DNA of 54,560 nt from an uncultured Prevotella sp. (GTDB lineage: Bacteria; Bacteroidota; Bacteroidia; Bacteroidales; Bacteroidaceae), in contig CAMJGE010000003.1 of the NCBI GenBank assembly GCA_946405145.1, positions 127,404 to 181,963 on the forward strand, given 5' to 3'. Each line of letters starts with the position of its first letter. The stretch's first letter is position 1. Made by a program: the position numbers and the translations under genes. Positions 25,242 to 34,996 of this stretch are shown here, in pieces. Below the pieces are notes generated by a model. That model had not been told where the DNA came from, did not search any database, and saw only the letters and a program-made list of their open reading frames with translations.

Positions 25242-26735
25242 ATGGAATCAAAACTGGTTATTTACAATACTTTGACGCGTCAGAAGGAGCGTTTTGAACC
25301 TCTACATGCACCTAATGTGGGTATGTATGTCTGCGGACCTACCGTCTATGGCGATCCCCATCTGGGACATGCCCGACCTGCTATCACCTTCGATCTGGTG
25401 TTCCGTTATCTGAAGCATTTGGGGTATAAGGTACGTTATGTTCGTAACATCACCGATGTAGGTCATCTGGAGCATGATGCTGATGAGGGTGAGGATAAGA
25501 TTGCCAAGAAGGCACGTCTGGAACAGTTGGAGCCGATGGAGATTGCGCAATACTACACCAACCGCTACCATCAGTTTATGGATGCCCTCAACGTGCTGCG
25601 CCCTTCTATCGAACCTCATGCAACGGGCCATATCATCGAGCAGCAGCAACTGGTGCAGGAGATTCTCGACAACGGCTTTGCCTACGAGAGCAACGGCTCG
25701 ATCTACTTCGATATCGAGGCTTATAATAAGAGGTTCAAGTACGGCATTCTGAGTGGACGCTCATTGGAGAATATCAAGGACGCATCTCGCGATAACCTGG
25801 ATGGTGTTGGCGAGAAACGCAATCAGGCCGACTTCGCCCTGTGGAAGAAGGCTCAGCCCGAGCACATCATGCGCTGGCCTTCACCCTGGAGTGATGGCTT
25901 CCCTGGCTGGCACTGCGAATGTACTGCTATGGGTCGTAAGTATCTGGGTGAGGAGTTTGATATCCACGGAGGTGGCATGGACCTGATCTTCCCTCATCAT
26001 GAGTGTGAGATCGCCCAGGCACAGGCTTCCATGGGCCATCGTGCCGTAAAGTACTGGATGCACAATAATATGCTGACCATCAATGGACAGAAGATGGGTA
26101 AGTCGTATAACAACTTCATCACACTGGAGCAGTTCTTTACTGGTAAGCATGAGCTGCTTGAGAAGGCATACTCGCCCATGACCATCCGCTTCTTTGTGTT
26201 GAGTGCCCATTATCGTGGTACGGTTGACTTCTCTAACGAGGCTCTGCAGGCTGCAGAGAAGGGGTATGAGAAGCTGATGAATGCCATTGCCGACTTGGAG
26301 CGTGTTCAGGTCAGTGACAAGTGTGATGCCGAGACAGAGAAGGTGGTGAAGACACTTCGCCAGAATTGCTACGATGCCATGAACGACGACCTGGCTACAC
26401 CACTCGTGCTGAGCAACCTCTTCGAGGCTTGTACTGTTGTCAATAAACTGATTGACCATAAGGCCACTATCTGTGCTGACTGCCTGAAGGAGCTTTCAGA
26501 GACCATGCGTCTCTTTGCCTTCGATATCCTGGGACTCAAGGAAGAGAAGGGCGGTTCTAATGACAGTCGCGAGAAAGCTTTTGGCAAGGTGGTTGATATG
26601 GTTTTGGAGCTGCGTGCTAAGGCTAAGGCTGATAAAGACTGGGCTACCAGCGACAAGATACGCGATGAGCTGGCTGCAGCTGGTTTCGAAGTGAAAGACA
26701 CCAAAGACGGTGTGACTTGGAAACTGAATAGATAA
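25242..26735 (+). CDS. cysS: Cysteinyl-tRNA synthetase
   Basis: 497 aa, complete. Class I signature [16 protein letters not shown], the HIGH-like motif, near residues 31-46; zinc ligands in the YVCGP, WHCEC and FPHHECE segments; KMSKS-loop KMGKSYNN near residue 284. The C-terminal helical anticodon-binding domain ends in the [20 protein letters not shown] pattern typical of CysRS. It charges tRNA-Cys with cysteine. Own promoter; the 3' end is followed by a tandem octamer and a strong terminator. Confidence 0.97.
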   Translation: MESKLVIYNTLTRQKERFEPLHAPNVGMYVCGPTVYGDPHLGHARPAITFDLVFRYLKHLGYKVRYVRNITDVGHLEHDADEGEDKIAKKARLEQLEPMEIAQYYTNRYHQFMDALNVLRPSIEPHATGHIIEQQQLVQEILDNGFAYESNGSIYFDIEAYNKRFKYGILSGRSLENIKDASRDNLDGVGEKRNQADFALWKKAQPEHIMRWPSPWSDGFPGWHCECTAMGRKYLGEEFDIHGGGMDLIFPHHECEIAQAQASMGHRAVKYWMHNNMLTINGQKMGKSYNNFITLEQFFTGKHELLEKAYSPMTIRFFVLSAHYRGTVDFSNEALQAAEKGYEKLMNAIADLERVQVSDKCDAETEKVVKTLRQNCYDAMNDDLATPLVLSNLFEACTVVNKLIDHKATICADCLKELSETMRLFAFDILGLKEEKGGSNDSREKAFGKVVDMVLELRAKAKADKDWATSDKIRDELAAAGFEVKDTKDGVTWKLNR

Positions 26736-26767
26736 TGTAAAAATGTAAAAATGCAAAAATGTAAAAA
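26736..26767. repeat. Tandem octamer repeat after cysS
   Basis: Four consecutive copies of TGTAAAAA (third is TGCAAAAA), starting 1 bp after the cysS stop. A slippage-prone microsatellite; no function apparent. Confidence 0.7.
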
Positions 26768-26770
26768 AGG

Positions 26771-26798
26771 GGCGTATCAGTTGTGATACGCCTTTTTT
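26771..26798. terminator. Bidirectional terminator between cysS and the protease gene
   Basis: GGCGTATCA (26771-26779) pairs with TGATACGCC (26784-26792), A-run before and TTTTTT after. The stop codon of the minus-strand gene lies inside the stem. Confidence 0.75.
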
Positions 26799-27538
26799 GT
26801 CATCTCTATGGCGAGGGTCTCTTCACGGAAATCGTCGAATGAGAGATATTCGAGGCCTTGATAAGGACGGTCTGTGCCCCAGGAGTTCTTCATGATAAAG
26901 TATTTCTCGCCTTTATCATCGTGGGCTATGCCGACGATAGCCATCGCATGGCGCTCACTCTCCCAGCAGACACCATGATGCTGGCGGACGGCACGTTCGG
27001 TCTTGGTCAACAGTGAATCCATCGGGATGTTATAGAAACGGTCGTGCATCCAGTTGTCGGGCAGGTCGATGACTACATCCTCGTCATAAGGTGACTCGTC
27101 GGTGCTTGTCAATGCGATATATTCCAGGGGTGCGCAGACGCTGCGGGCAAACTCCTGTGGGGTATAGGTAGCCCCTAACATAAACACCCATCGCGGGGCT
27201 GGGGTATCCACCTTTCGCATGGCGTCATATCCCACAATACCATATTTCTGGATAAGGTTGATGAGGGTCTTGCCCATACCTCGCTTGCTGGCTGGTGCCT
27301 GAGACTCCTGTTCCATCATCTTCTCTATATAATAAGGTGAGAGGTTTACGGAATCACCCCAACTGAGATGCTCAGTCTCGATAGCGGCAAGCATGGCATA
27401 GATCCAGCAGGTCTGACTATCACCCTGGTTCTTGATGGGCGTCATGCGGTTCAGTACCTCATGGGTGAAGGTCTTGGGTTCCTGCTGCGCACATCCGCAC
27501 ATCAACAATACCGTGATGATAAAAGCAAGCGGCTTCAT
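26777..27538 (-). CDS. Papain-like (C1) cysteine protease lipoprotein
   Basis: 253 aa. The signal peptide ends in a lipobox-like MCGC (lipidated C16), so it is membrane-anchored, possibly on the cell surface. Catalytic elements of family C1: KNQGDSQTCWIYA with C44 and the preceding Gln (oxyanion), ERHAMAIVGIAHD with the His, and KYFIMKNSWG with the Asn. Short for bleomycin-hydrolase-type C1B enzymes. Its start overlaps the SusD stop by 1 nt (TAATG), so it is the third gene of the SusC-SusD operon. It probably trims peptides for or after uptake; substrate unknown. Confidence 0.88.
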   Translation of the reverse strand: MKPLAFIITVLLMCGCAQQEPKTFTHEVLNRMTPIKNQGDSQTCWIYAMLAAIETEHLSWGDSVNLSPYYIEKMMEQESQAPASKRGMGKTLINLIQKYGIVGYDAMRKVDTPAPRWVFMLGATYTPQEFARSVCAPLEYIALTSTDESPYDEDVVIDLPDNWMHDRFYNIPMDSLLTKTERAVRQHHGVCWESERHAMAIVGIAHDDKGEKYFIMKNSWGTDRPYQGLEYLSFDDFREETLAIEMTKKAYHN

Positions 27539-29181
27539 TAATAACCTGGGTTTTGTTTTAAGTTATCGTTAAAGATGAGAACATCGTTTGGAATGGGATA
27601 AACGGTGGTATGACCATCGCTTTCATCTATTACTGGATCGGTGTCATCGCCGGTGTAGAGACTCTTATATTGACGGAAACGAATCATATCCTGGCGGCGC
27701 CAGCCTTCCCAACAGAGTTCCATCAGACGTTCATCGTACAGGTTCTGTAGCGTCAGTTTCCGCTCTGGCATTTTTACTCGTTTACGTACCAGAGAGTAAT
27801 CCTTCTGCCCATCTTCGCCGTTTCGTAACTTCGCTTCTGCACGCATCAGCAGCACGTCGGCATAGCGGAAAAGCACGATGTCATTATCCATTAATTGCCC
27901 ATCCAGCGTGGCATTCTTGTCAATCTCGTATTTCTTCATACGGGCTCCTGCAGTCTCTACATACTGACCGCCACTGAGGTCTTTTTTTACTTCCCATGGA
28001 TAATAGATAAGAGGCTGACCGGTACGGTCGGTTATGATATTGTAATTCAGATCACGAACTTGGTCAGCCCAATAACACCAGTCAAAACGGGTGTCTTCGG
28101 CGGGTGTCTTATATTCGAAGACTTTAAGAACATGTGTTGTGGCACATGTGCCGTTTTCACCGATGAAACCATAGGCAGCAGCATGACGATAATGGTATGA
28201 CCGCATCATATTCTGCTGCTGTGTCCTGTAGAGGTCCTTGTCCATAGGGATAATCCAGATGTTCTCTTTAGAATACTCATTGCGTACAAGGAAATTATTA
28301 ATATAAAGATCCTCCAGAGAAAAGCCGGACAGATCCAAAAGATTACAGTAGTGGATGGTAGCCTCCCAGGCATTCAACGTCTTATTGTCGATTTTAAACA
28401 GGAGCTTCTTACCATCAAGATAAGTGTCGTCTGTCCAGTTGTCATCGGCATAGATTTCGGCATTAAGCATTAACTTGGCAAGTACGAAAAGAGCCACCGA
28501 ATGTGTAATCCGACCATAATAGTCGCCAGGAGACACGCTGTTGAAATAGTGTAGATCAACGAGTGCTTCTTGGAGTTCGGTAACTACAAATTTGAACACT
28601 TCGCTGCGATCTGACTGATGTATCTCATTCATCGAGTCGGCGGTAGAGGTGATGATGGGTACTCGTGCGAAGAGGTCAAGCAGGTACCAGTAATAGATGG
28701 CACGTAGGGCACGTACCTCAGCTTTATAATCTGCATATTTATCTTTGCTTAAAAGCGACTGATGAGCATCCAGCTGTTCTAAGGAGTGATTGCAGAGGGT
28801 GATAACCTTGTAGAGATAGAGCCATGAGTTTTTTATTATTTCGTGTCCGGCATCCCAGGAGTGCATGTACATATCCTCCCAGATGCCTCCGTCGAACCAG
28901 TCACCACCGCGTGTGGGCAACATGGCCTCGTCGGATCCGAAGGTCTGAAGGTCATACACACCACGACCAGTGCCTTGCAGACCCTCTCCGTCTTTAGAGC
29001 CACCGATATAATTATATAAGGTGGCAACGGTATTCAGGTAGAGTTGTGTGGCAGAGGAGTAGGCTTTCTCCTCTGGAATCTGATCACGTGGATCCTCATC
29101 AAGTGAACAACTCACCAAAGACAGTGAGAAGAGAACAGTGAGAAGTGAGAAATGAAGAAGGGATGATATTCTGGTGCTCAT
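27538..29181 (-). CDS. SusD/RagB-family surface lipoprotein
   Basis: 547 aa. Lipoprotein signal (FSLSLVSC-SLDED), the N-terminal TPR-like helices typical of SusD (VATLYNYIGG, ALRAIYYWYLLDLFARVPII) and the C-terminal RagB/SusD region with DIVLFRYADVLLMRAEAKLRNG and the closing LYDERLMELCWEGWRRQDMIRFR. It forms the lid of the SusC barrel and binds substrate at the surface. It follows SusC by 17 bp. No glycoside hydrolase is nearby, but a cysteine protease is, which favours a peptide rather than a glycan substrate. Confidence 0.93.
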   Translation of the reverse strand: MSTRISSLLHFSLLTVLFSLSLVSCSLDEDPRDQIPEEKAYSSATQLYLNTVATLYNYIGGSKDGEGLQGTGRGVYDLQTFGSDEAMLPTRGGDWFDGGIWEDMYMHSWDAGHEIIKNSWLYLYKVITLCNHSLEQLDAHQSLLSKDKYADYKAEVRALRAIYYWYLLDLFARVPIITSTADSMNEIHQSDRSEVFKFVVTELQEALVDLHYFNSVSPGDYYGRITHSVALFVLAKLMLNAEIYADDNWTDDTYLDGKKLLFKIDNKTLNAWEATIHYCNLLDLSGFSLEDLYINNFLVRNEYSKENIWIIPMDKDLYRTQQQNMMRSYHYRHAAAYGFIGENGTCATTHVLKVFEYKTPAEDTRFDWCYWADQVRDLNYNIITDRTGQPLIYYPWEVKKDLSGGQYVETAGARMKKYEIDKNATLDGQLMDNDIVLFRYADVLLMRAEAKLRNGEDGQKDYSLVRKRVKMPERKLTLQNLYDERLMELCWEGWRRQDMIRFRQYKSLYTGDDTDPVIDESDGHTTVYPIPNDVLIFNDNLKQNPGY

Positions 29182-29198
29182 AACTCTATAGATTTTAA

Positions 29199-31868
29199 TT
29201 AAAACTTGATACTGATACCCATCGTGTAGGAACGATAGACCGGCAGCATATTCTTATCATCGATACCCAGCGTGCCATTAATGATACTGGAATTAATCAT
29301 TGGTGTCAGTCCGCTATAGCCGGTGATGGTAGCGAGATTATTTACTGACAGTGATACGCGCAGACCTTGTATATATTTGGAATGCAGAGGCACGTTCCAG
29401 CCCAAGGTCACGTAGTCGATGTTCACATAATCGCCATTCTCCAGGTAATAGTCACTGATAATCTGAGTGACGATGTTCTTTTCTGGTGCGCCCTTCATCA
29501 TATTGTAGTTTGGCATAGAAAGTTGGTTTGAATAGGTCAGGGCCGTACCATTGTAGATCTTATGACCGAAGGCCCCGTTAAACTGCATGGTCACGTCGAA
29601 ATGCTTGTATCTGAAAGCGACATTTGAACCCATCATAGCCTTCGGCATGGCCTGGCCACAGTTATAGCTCTCATCTGTCACATCGTAATATTTGGTGCCG
29701 TCCTCCAGAGTAACAAAACCATTACAGTGAGGAAGCTCGAATATGCCAATCTGTTCACCCACAATTTGTTTCACAATACCACTTGGGCCGTGGAACCCTG
29801 CTCCCCAGAGTGAAGAGATGGTGCTTGACTGGGGGGCTGTGAGATATTGACCGTTGTAATAGCCATTCAATGAGAGCAGCTTGTTCCTCTCAAACGTCCA
29901 GTTCATGTTCACTGTCAGTTCCATGTCTTTGGTACGGAGAGGGGTAATGCCGAAGCCGATCTCCAATCCACTGTTCTGCATGGATCCGAGATTGGCCAGC
30001 AGCTTATCGTAGGGATAGGGTGGCACTGGCACGGTATAGAGATAGAGCATGTCGGTGGTCTTCGACTTGTAAAAGTCAACAGTCATGGCGATACGGTTAT
30101 CCCATAGCGTGACATCGAGTCCGACGTTGAAGGTCCTTTTGACCTCCCATTTCAGATCGGGGTTGGCATTGCGCAGGATACCAAGAGTGGTGGCAATAGA
30201 GCTGTTGTATGGGGTGACGCCGTTAGGTTGGACTAACTGTATGGAGTTGTAGGCGTCGATACCTGCCTGACTTCCTGAGAGTCCATAGCCAATACGCAAC
30301 TTGGCGTTGGTGATAGCCTTTATAGACTTCATCCAAGGTTCCTTACTGATCACCCAGGCACCACTGACGGAAGGGAAGAAACCCCACCGGTGATTCTTAC
30401 CAAACTTTGATGAGGCATCGCCGCGGGCATTGGCTGTCAGGGTGTATCGGTCGAAGAGGGTATATTGTGCACGTAGGAGGAACGATTCCATGTGCGAGTC
30501 TCTATAATAGGAATCGGTCCCGTCCCAGGGACGGTTTGCACCTGCAGAGAGCTTGTCAAAACTGAAGTCGTCTATTGTGAAACCTGTGGTTGTTGTGAAG
30601 AAACCCGTAGACTTCTGTTTCTCTGCCTCCGCCAGGGCCATCACGCTCAGGTCGGAACTGGTGGTATTTAAGGTATAGGTGAGTGATGCATTGCCGCGAA
30701 TGGTCTCGTTCTTCTCATGTTTACGATAAGCCTCTCCCTTGTTCCACACGCTGGTGGGATAGTAGTGTGAGTTATCGATGGAGTTGTAAGAATAGGATCC
30801 AAAAGCGCGGAGGGTCAGTTTCTTGGAGAGTATCACCTTTGCTTTCATGTGAATATTAAAATGACCGTTGTCCTCGTCTTGCTTCATCTCCAACAATGCC
30901 AAAGGATTACTGATCCAGAGTGCTTCAGGAACCTGATCGTATTTGCCCTCTGCATTTTTTGTGTCTGGAAAGGTGGGGTTGAAGGTTGCGGCAGAATAGA
31001 GGAGCTTCTGCTGGAAAGGTAAATAGTTGACCTTCTGCAGTGATCCTACCATGCCGAGTTCGACTGTCAGCCGGTTGTCGAAGGCCAGCTGCGTGATGTC
31101 GAGCTTGGCAATATAGTTTCGGTTTCCTTTACTCTGAATCACCGTGTTGTGTTCCATCATACCCACTGATGCACGGTAATTAGCAGTCTCAGTACCACCA
31201 CCAAAGGCAATGTGGTGGTTCTGCACAAAGCCTGTCCGTTCAATGGCTTTATTGAAATTCGTATTGTATCCCATGTCGATGTAGCTGAGCCCCAGCCTGT
31301 CGGCTGTCTGTCTGAATTCATTGGCATCAAGCATCTCCATGCGTTTATAAACCGATTCAAAGCCGATATTGCCATCGTAGGAGATATGGAACTTCTGTTC
31401 CTTTCCCCTCTTTGTCGCAACTTCGATAACACCGGCTGCACCACGAGAACCATACTGGGCAGTCTCTGAAGCGTCTTTCAAAATCGTGAAACTCTCGATA
31501 TCGGCGGGATAGATGGTGGAGAGGATAGCCAGGTCGGCTGTCACACCATCGATAATGACTAAAGGGTCATTCTTACCTGTCAATGAGGTTGTACCACGCA
31601 CCCTGACAGCTGACACCATCACTTCCTGGTTTCCGCTGGAAGCGACCTGCACACCAGCGGCCTGTCCACTCAGGTAGTCAAGCGAAGAGGTGATCAGACC
31701 TTTGTTCATACGCTTCTCTGTCAGCTGGTCGATGGCACCTGCTACTGTGTTCTGACTGCCTTTAGAGTAACCGATTCTCACCGTCGTGGAATCATTGTCG
31801 CTTGTCTGGGCTTTCACGGCTGGTATGGTCATGAGGGTCATCAGGATAAACGAAGTAATAGTTTTCAT
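29199..31868 (-). CDS. SusC/RagA-family TonB-dependent receptor
   Basis: 889 aa, shorter than most SusC proteins (about 1000) because the N-terminal carboxypeptidase-regulatory-like domain is missing: signal peptide, a short linker, then directly the plug with the SusC signature GQAAGVQVASSGNQEVMVSAV, VRVRGTTSLTGKNDPLVIIDG and AQYGSRGAAGVIEV. The rest is a beta barrel ending in the aromatic signal YTMGISIKF. It imports substrate captured by SusD using TonB energy. Own promoter at 31895-31902 (minus strand). No linked sigma/anti-sigma or HTCS regulator in the window. Confidence 0.93.
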   Translation of the reverse strand: MKTITSFILMTLMTIPAVKAQTSDNDSTTVRIGYSKGSQNTVAGAIDQLTEKRMNKGLITSSLDYLSGQAAGVQVASSGNQEVMVSAVRVRGTTSLTGKNDPLVIIDGVTADLAILSTIYPADIESFTILKDASETAQYGSRGAAGVIEVATKRGKEQKFHISYDGNIGFESVYKRMEMLDANEFRQTADRLGLSYIDMGYNTNFNKAIERTGFVQNHHIAFGGGTETANYRASVGMMEHNTVIQSKGNRNYIAKLDITQLAFDNRLTVELGMVGSLQKVNYLPFQQKLLYSAATFNPTFPDTKNAEGKYDQVPEALWISNPLALLEMKQDEDNGHFNIHMKAKVILSKKLTLRAFGSYSYNSIDNSHYYPTSVWNKGEAYRKHEKNETIRGNASLTYTLNTTSSDLSVMALAEAEKQKSTGFFTTTTGFTIDDFSFDKLSAGANRPWDGTDSYYRDSHMESFLLRAQYTLFDRYTLTANARGDASSKFGKNHRWGFFPSVSGAWVISKEPWMKSIKAITNAKLRIGYGLSGSQAGIDAYNSIQLVQPNGVTPYNSSIATTLGILRNANPDLKWEVKRTFNVGLDVTLWDNRIAMTVDFYKSKTTDMLYLYTVPVPPYPYDKLLANLGSMQNSGLEIGFGITPLRTKDMELTVNMNWTFERNKLLSLNGYYNGQYLTAPQSSTISSLWGAGFHGPSGIVKQIVGEQIGIFELPHCNGFVTLEDGTKYYDVTDESYNCGQAMPKAMMGSNVAFRYKHFDVTMQFNGAFGHKIYNGTALTYSNQLSMPNYNMMKGAPEKNIVTQIISDYYLENGDYVNIDYVTLGWNVPLHSKYIQGLRVSLSVNNLATITGYSGLTPMINSSIINGTLGIDDKNMLPVYRSYTMGISIKF

Positions 31869-31894
31869 ATGTGGCTAGTTTTAATAACTGTTTG

Positions 31895-31902
31895 CAAAGA
31901 TA
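31895..31902 (-). promoter_or_regulatory. Promoter -7 box of the SusCD-protease operon
   Basis: TATCTTTG on the minus strand, 26 nt before the susC start. Confidence 0.6.
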
Positions 31903-31946
31903 CGAAATAATCCTTAATTAATCATTCATATTTCACAATAATTTTG

Positions 31947-31954
31947 TAAATTTG
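31947..31954 (+). promoter_or_regulatory. Promoter -7 box of the U32 gene
   Basis: TAAATTTG ending only 8 nt before the ATG at 31963, so the mRNA is nearly leaderless or starts at the second in-frame ATG (31969). Confidence 0.6.
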
Positions 31955-31962
31955 CAGCCAAT

Positions 31963-33207
31963 ATGGAAATGAAAGATTTCGAAATCATGGCTCCCGTGGG
32001 GTCGCCAGAATCGTTGGCGGCAGCTATTCAGGCTGGTGCTGACAGCATTTACTTCGGCATTGAGAAGCTGAATATGCGCGCGCATTCTGCCTCAACATTC
32101 ACGATTGACGACCTGAAGGAGATGGCACGCACCTGTAATGAGCATGGCATCAAGAGCTATCTGACGGTGAATACGATCATCTATGGCGAGGATATCCCTT
32201 TGATGCATGAGATTATCGATGCTGCCAAGGAGGCTGGCATATCGGCAGTCATTGCCTCTGACGTGGCTGTGATGACCTATTGTAATAAGGTAGGGCAGGA
32301 GGTGCATCTTTCTACTCAGCTGAACATCTCCAACATTGAGGCCTTGAGATTCTATGCCCAGTTTGCCGATGTGGTGGTTCTGGCACGAGAACTGAACATG
32401 GATCAGGTGGCTGAGATCTTCCGTCAGGTGGAAGAAGAGCATATCTGTGGTCCTTCCGGAGAGCAGATCCGTATTGAGATGTTCTGTCATGGTGCTCTGT
32501 GTATGGCCATCAGTGGCAAGTGTTATATGAGTCTGCATGCCGCTAACCGCAGTGCTAACCGTGGTGAATGTATCCAGATCTGTCGTCGCAGCTATACGGC
32601 TACGGACAATGAGACAGGTTATCAGCTGGCTATCGACAATAAGTATATCATGTCACCTAAGGATTTGAAGACCGTGCGTTTCATCGACCGGATGATGAAA
32701 AGTGGCGTAAGGGTATTTAAGATCGAAGGTCGTGCACGTGGTCCTGAATATGTCTATACTGTCGTAAAATGCTATAAGGAAGCCATCCAGGCTGTTCTCG
32801 ATGGTACGTTTACGGAGGAGAAGAAGGATCAGTGGGATGAACGGCTTGCAACAGTCTTCAACCGTGGGTTCTGGGATGGCTATTATCAGGGACAGACCAT
32901 GGGTGAATGGAACAAGAACTACGGTTCAAATGCCACAGAGCGGAAGGTATTTATAGGAAAAGGTGTGAAGTACTTTTCCAAACTTGGTGTGGCAGAATTC
33001 ACTGTTGAGGCGAATACCTTTAAGGTGGGTGACAAGATGCTGATAACAGGTCCTACCACAGGTGTGATCTATGTGACAGCTAACGAGATTCATGGCGATA
33101 ATGGCCCTGTAGAGGTGGCGGAGCAAGGCACCCGCGTCTCTATCGCCGTGCCTTCCAAGGTGCGCCCTAGCGACAAACTCTTCAAACTCGAACAATGTTC
33201 CGAATAA
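31963..33207 (+). CDS. Peptidase U32 family protein (probable tRNA/rRNA hydroxylation factor)
   Basis: 414 aa. N-terminal TIM-barrel start APVGSPESLAAAIQAGADSIYFG and the U32 signature EMFCHGALCMAISGKCYMS...GECIQICRRSY with the conserved cysteines that bind an iron-sulfur cluster in this family. The C-terminal domain is beta-rich. Bacterial members (TrhP/YegQ, RlhA) are needed for 5-hydroxylation of pyrimidines in tRNA or rRNA with prephenate-derived cofactors; a proteolytic role is not established. By length it matches TrhP-like members. Confidence 0.9.
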   Translation: MEMKDFEIMAPVGSPESLAAAIQAGADSIYFGIEKLNMRAHSASTFTIDDLKEMARTCNEHGIKSYLTVNTIIYGEDIPLMHEIIDAAKEAGISAVIASDVAVMTYCNKVGQEVHLSTQLNISNIEALRFYAQFADVVVLARELNMDQVAEIFRQVEEEHICGPSGEQIRIEMFCHGALCMAISGKCYMSLHAANRSANRGECIQICRRSYTATDNETGYQLAIDNKYIMSPKDLKTVRFIDRMMKSGVRVFKIEGRARGPEYVYTVVKCYKEAIQAVLDGTFTEEKKDQWDERLATVFNRGFWDGYYQGQTMGEWNKNYGSNATERKVFIGKGVKYFSKLGVAEFTVEANTFKVGDKMLITGPTTGVIYVTANEIHGDNGPVEVAEQGTRVSIAVPSKVRPSDKLFKLEQCSE

Positions 33208-33219
33208 ACAGACAACAAG

Positions 33220-33500
33220 ATGCATTTAGCGATTGCGGGAAACATTGGTAGTGGGAAATCGACGTTCCCCTCTTCGGTCTCTTCTCTTATTCAATTCTCA
33301 ATCTTTTAATTCTCAACAAAGACTATGCGCCTCAACTATTTGCAGGGTTTGGAAAAACGGTATGAGGAATGGATAGCCACCTATCAGTGGCCGCTCATCA
33401 TCGTCAATGGCGAATACTGCAAATTCGACAACCGTTCCGAGGACTTCAAGATGGTCACCGACATGATCGAAGCCAAGCTCTACGGCTTCTTTCCAAATGG
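33220..33500 (+). pseudogene. Deoxynucleoside kinase with internal deletion
   Basis: MHLAIAGNIGSGKST (33220-33264) is the N-terminal P-loop of a deoxynucleoside kinase. At 33325 MRLNYLQGLEKRYEEWI...MVTDMIEAKLYGFFP gives the C-terminal helices of the same family. About 130 central residues are absent; in their place are about 60 bp of AT-rich sequence with the direct repeat AATTCTCAA (33293-33301 and 33308-33316) and an in-frame stop. Bacteroidales often carry two kinases in tandem, so this may be the 5' end of one and the 3' end of another. The C-terminus runs into the left repeat of the recombinase unit. Cannot be an active kinase. Confidence 0.82.
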
Positions 33501-33508
33501 AGTAACCT

Positions 33509-33534
33509 CCCCCGAGCGCGGTCGGGGGATCTCT
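33509..33534. repeat. Left palindromic repeat of the recombinase unit
   Basis: CCCCCGA (33509-33515) pairs with TCGGGGG (33522-33528). Bases 33511-33534 match 35003-35026 at 20 of 24 positions. It abuts the recombinase stop codon. Confidence 0.6.
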
Positions 33535-34839
33535 TCAAGTCCCAAACGCTGCTTGAAGCAACACCAACCGATCCTTCAATTCCAGATTCGTATACCTGAA
33601 CACCGCATCTGAACCAGTTCGATGCAGGCCTGAAGCATAATAATTGATCTGCGCCTTGGTCAGCATATCTATATGGGTCTTGCGGGCAAGTTTAGACGAA
33701 GCAACTTCATAGATAGGCTTATACACATTGTCACCATGTTCCGAATTATACAAACTCACCTTCCGGTCAATCCCGCAATTTTCCAACAACCGTCGCAGCG
33801 ACTTATTATACACCTGCCTCCCATACTTAGGCTGATGTCCAATAAACGCTAGCTTCGTACGACGAATTATTTCTATTGCAGGATCTATCAATGGCGTCTG
33901 GATCTCTAGATTCGTCCCTTGAGACTGAGCAGTTTTCGATGGGAAATAATGCACATACGGTATCCCATCCTCCGACACAGCCACCTTGTCCATCGTAAGC
34001 CGTAGCAAATCCCCGATACGACAACCCAGCGTGCAATTCAACACAAAGAGATCCTTTACCCATTGCAGTTCAGAAGGCACATCCGTTCTCATCACCTTCC
34101 TAAATTCCTCGGCTTTCAAGAAAAAAGGTGCATCGTACATCACGTGCATGATGCTCCTTCGCTTTTCAAAGGAAATCATCTTAAAGGGCGAACGGCGTAT
34201 CTCACCAGTATCCTCTAGTTCCCGAAAGAATGCCTGCAGTGCTTTCAGGTCGTGCACCACTGTGGTATTTTTACAGCGTCTCTGAGGAGCATGCTTCCCC
34301 CCGCCAGAAGGATAGAGGTATGGAAACTGAGACACATAGAGATATTCGTCGTAGATAAATTTGCGGTATTCCAATAGCAACTCAGTGGTAAACTCCTTGG
34401 CACTGATACCTGATAAACCGTTGATAATCAGAAAGCGTAGTAGTTTTCGGGCTTTTCCGAGTGTGACCATATATCGCCCAGCACCTATCACCCCATCACG
34501 GTATGCCTCCTCAATATATCGTCTCAGCCTTTCGTAAACGGGTTCACCATCCTTACGTCTTACCAGTCCCGCACGCTCTGCCATCACCCGTTGCACCTGC
34601 AATTCAAAGATGCGGTTGTTCATATCCATCCGCTTAATCTGCATGAGGGTGTAGGCCTTGCACATGGCCAGATAGTGGCGGTTGAGTTCACTGCGCAAGG
34701 CTGGGTTGCGCGCTGCATCCTCAGGTCTGGCATTGATACCTGTGAAATGATAAAAAGTCTGCCCGCCGTCTTTCAGGCGGAAACAAATTGATGCTGCCCC
34801 TGTTGGAGAAGCCCCATTGCACATTGTAATTGTTTCCAT
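33535..34839 (-). CDS. Tyrosine recombinase (orphan site-specific integrase)
   Basis: 434 aa from METITMCNG; an upstream in-frame ATG (34887) would add a less convincing leader. N-terminal Arm-like and SAM-like helical domains (about 1-210), then the catalytic domain: first Arg in LNCTLGCRIGDLLRL, a degenerate HxxR box in SSKLARKTHIDML (R-K-T-H), and the Tyr in SDAVFRYTNLEL. This C-terminal pattern is typical of Bacteroidales chromosomal and mobile-element integrases. No other mobile-element gene is next to it. It is bracketed by related palindromic repeats and abuts a broken kinase gene. Activity uncertain because the HxxR motif is non-canonical, though common in this group. Confidence 0.85.
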   Translation of the reverse strand: METITMCNGASPTGAASICFRLKDGGQTFYHFTGINARPEDAARNPALRSELNRHYLAMCKAYTLMQIKRMDMNNRIFELQVQRVMAERAGLVRRKDGEPVYERLRRYIEEAYRDGVIGAGRYMVTLGKARKLLRFLIINGLSGISAKEFTTELLLEYRKFIYDEYLYVSQFPYLYPSGGGKHAPQRRCKNTTVVHDLKALQAFFRELEDTGEIRRSPFKMISFEKRRSIMHVMYDAPFFLKAEEFRKVMRTDVPSELQWVKDLFVLNCTLGCRIGDLLRLTMDKVAVSEDGIPYVHYFPSKTAQSQGTNLEIQTPLIDPAIEIIRRTKLAFIGHQPKYGRQVYNKSLRRLLENCGIDRKVSLYNSEHGDNVYKPIYEVASSKLARKTHIDMLTKAQINYYASGLHRTGSDAVFRYTNLELKDRLVLLQAAFGT

Positions 34840-34996
34840 TGCTTTTCCCTTTTTAGTTAAACATAGAATCGGATGACTCGGCCACATGGCGCAGACACAA
34901 GCCCCTTTATCCTAGAAACGATTTTGATGGAAGAAAAGTATAAATATCCAAACTTTATCCAATATAGCGTTCCACTATTATCCCGAGCGTCCCCTT

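Noticed and set aside
26736..26767. Tandem octamers considered as a CRISPR or iteron array
   Set aside because: Units are 8 bp without spacers, AT-rich and only four in number; simple slippage repeat.
33220..33309. Small independent peptide gene with a P-loop
   Set aside because: The sequence is plainly the start of a deoxynucleoside kinase, and its C-terminal part follows 60 bp later.
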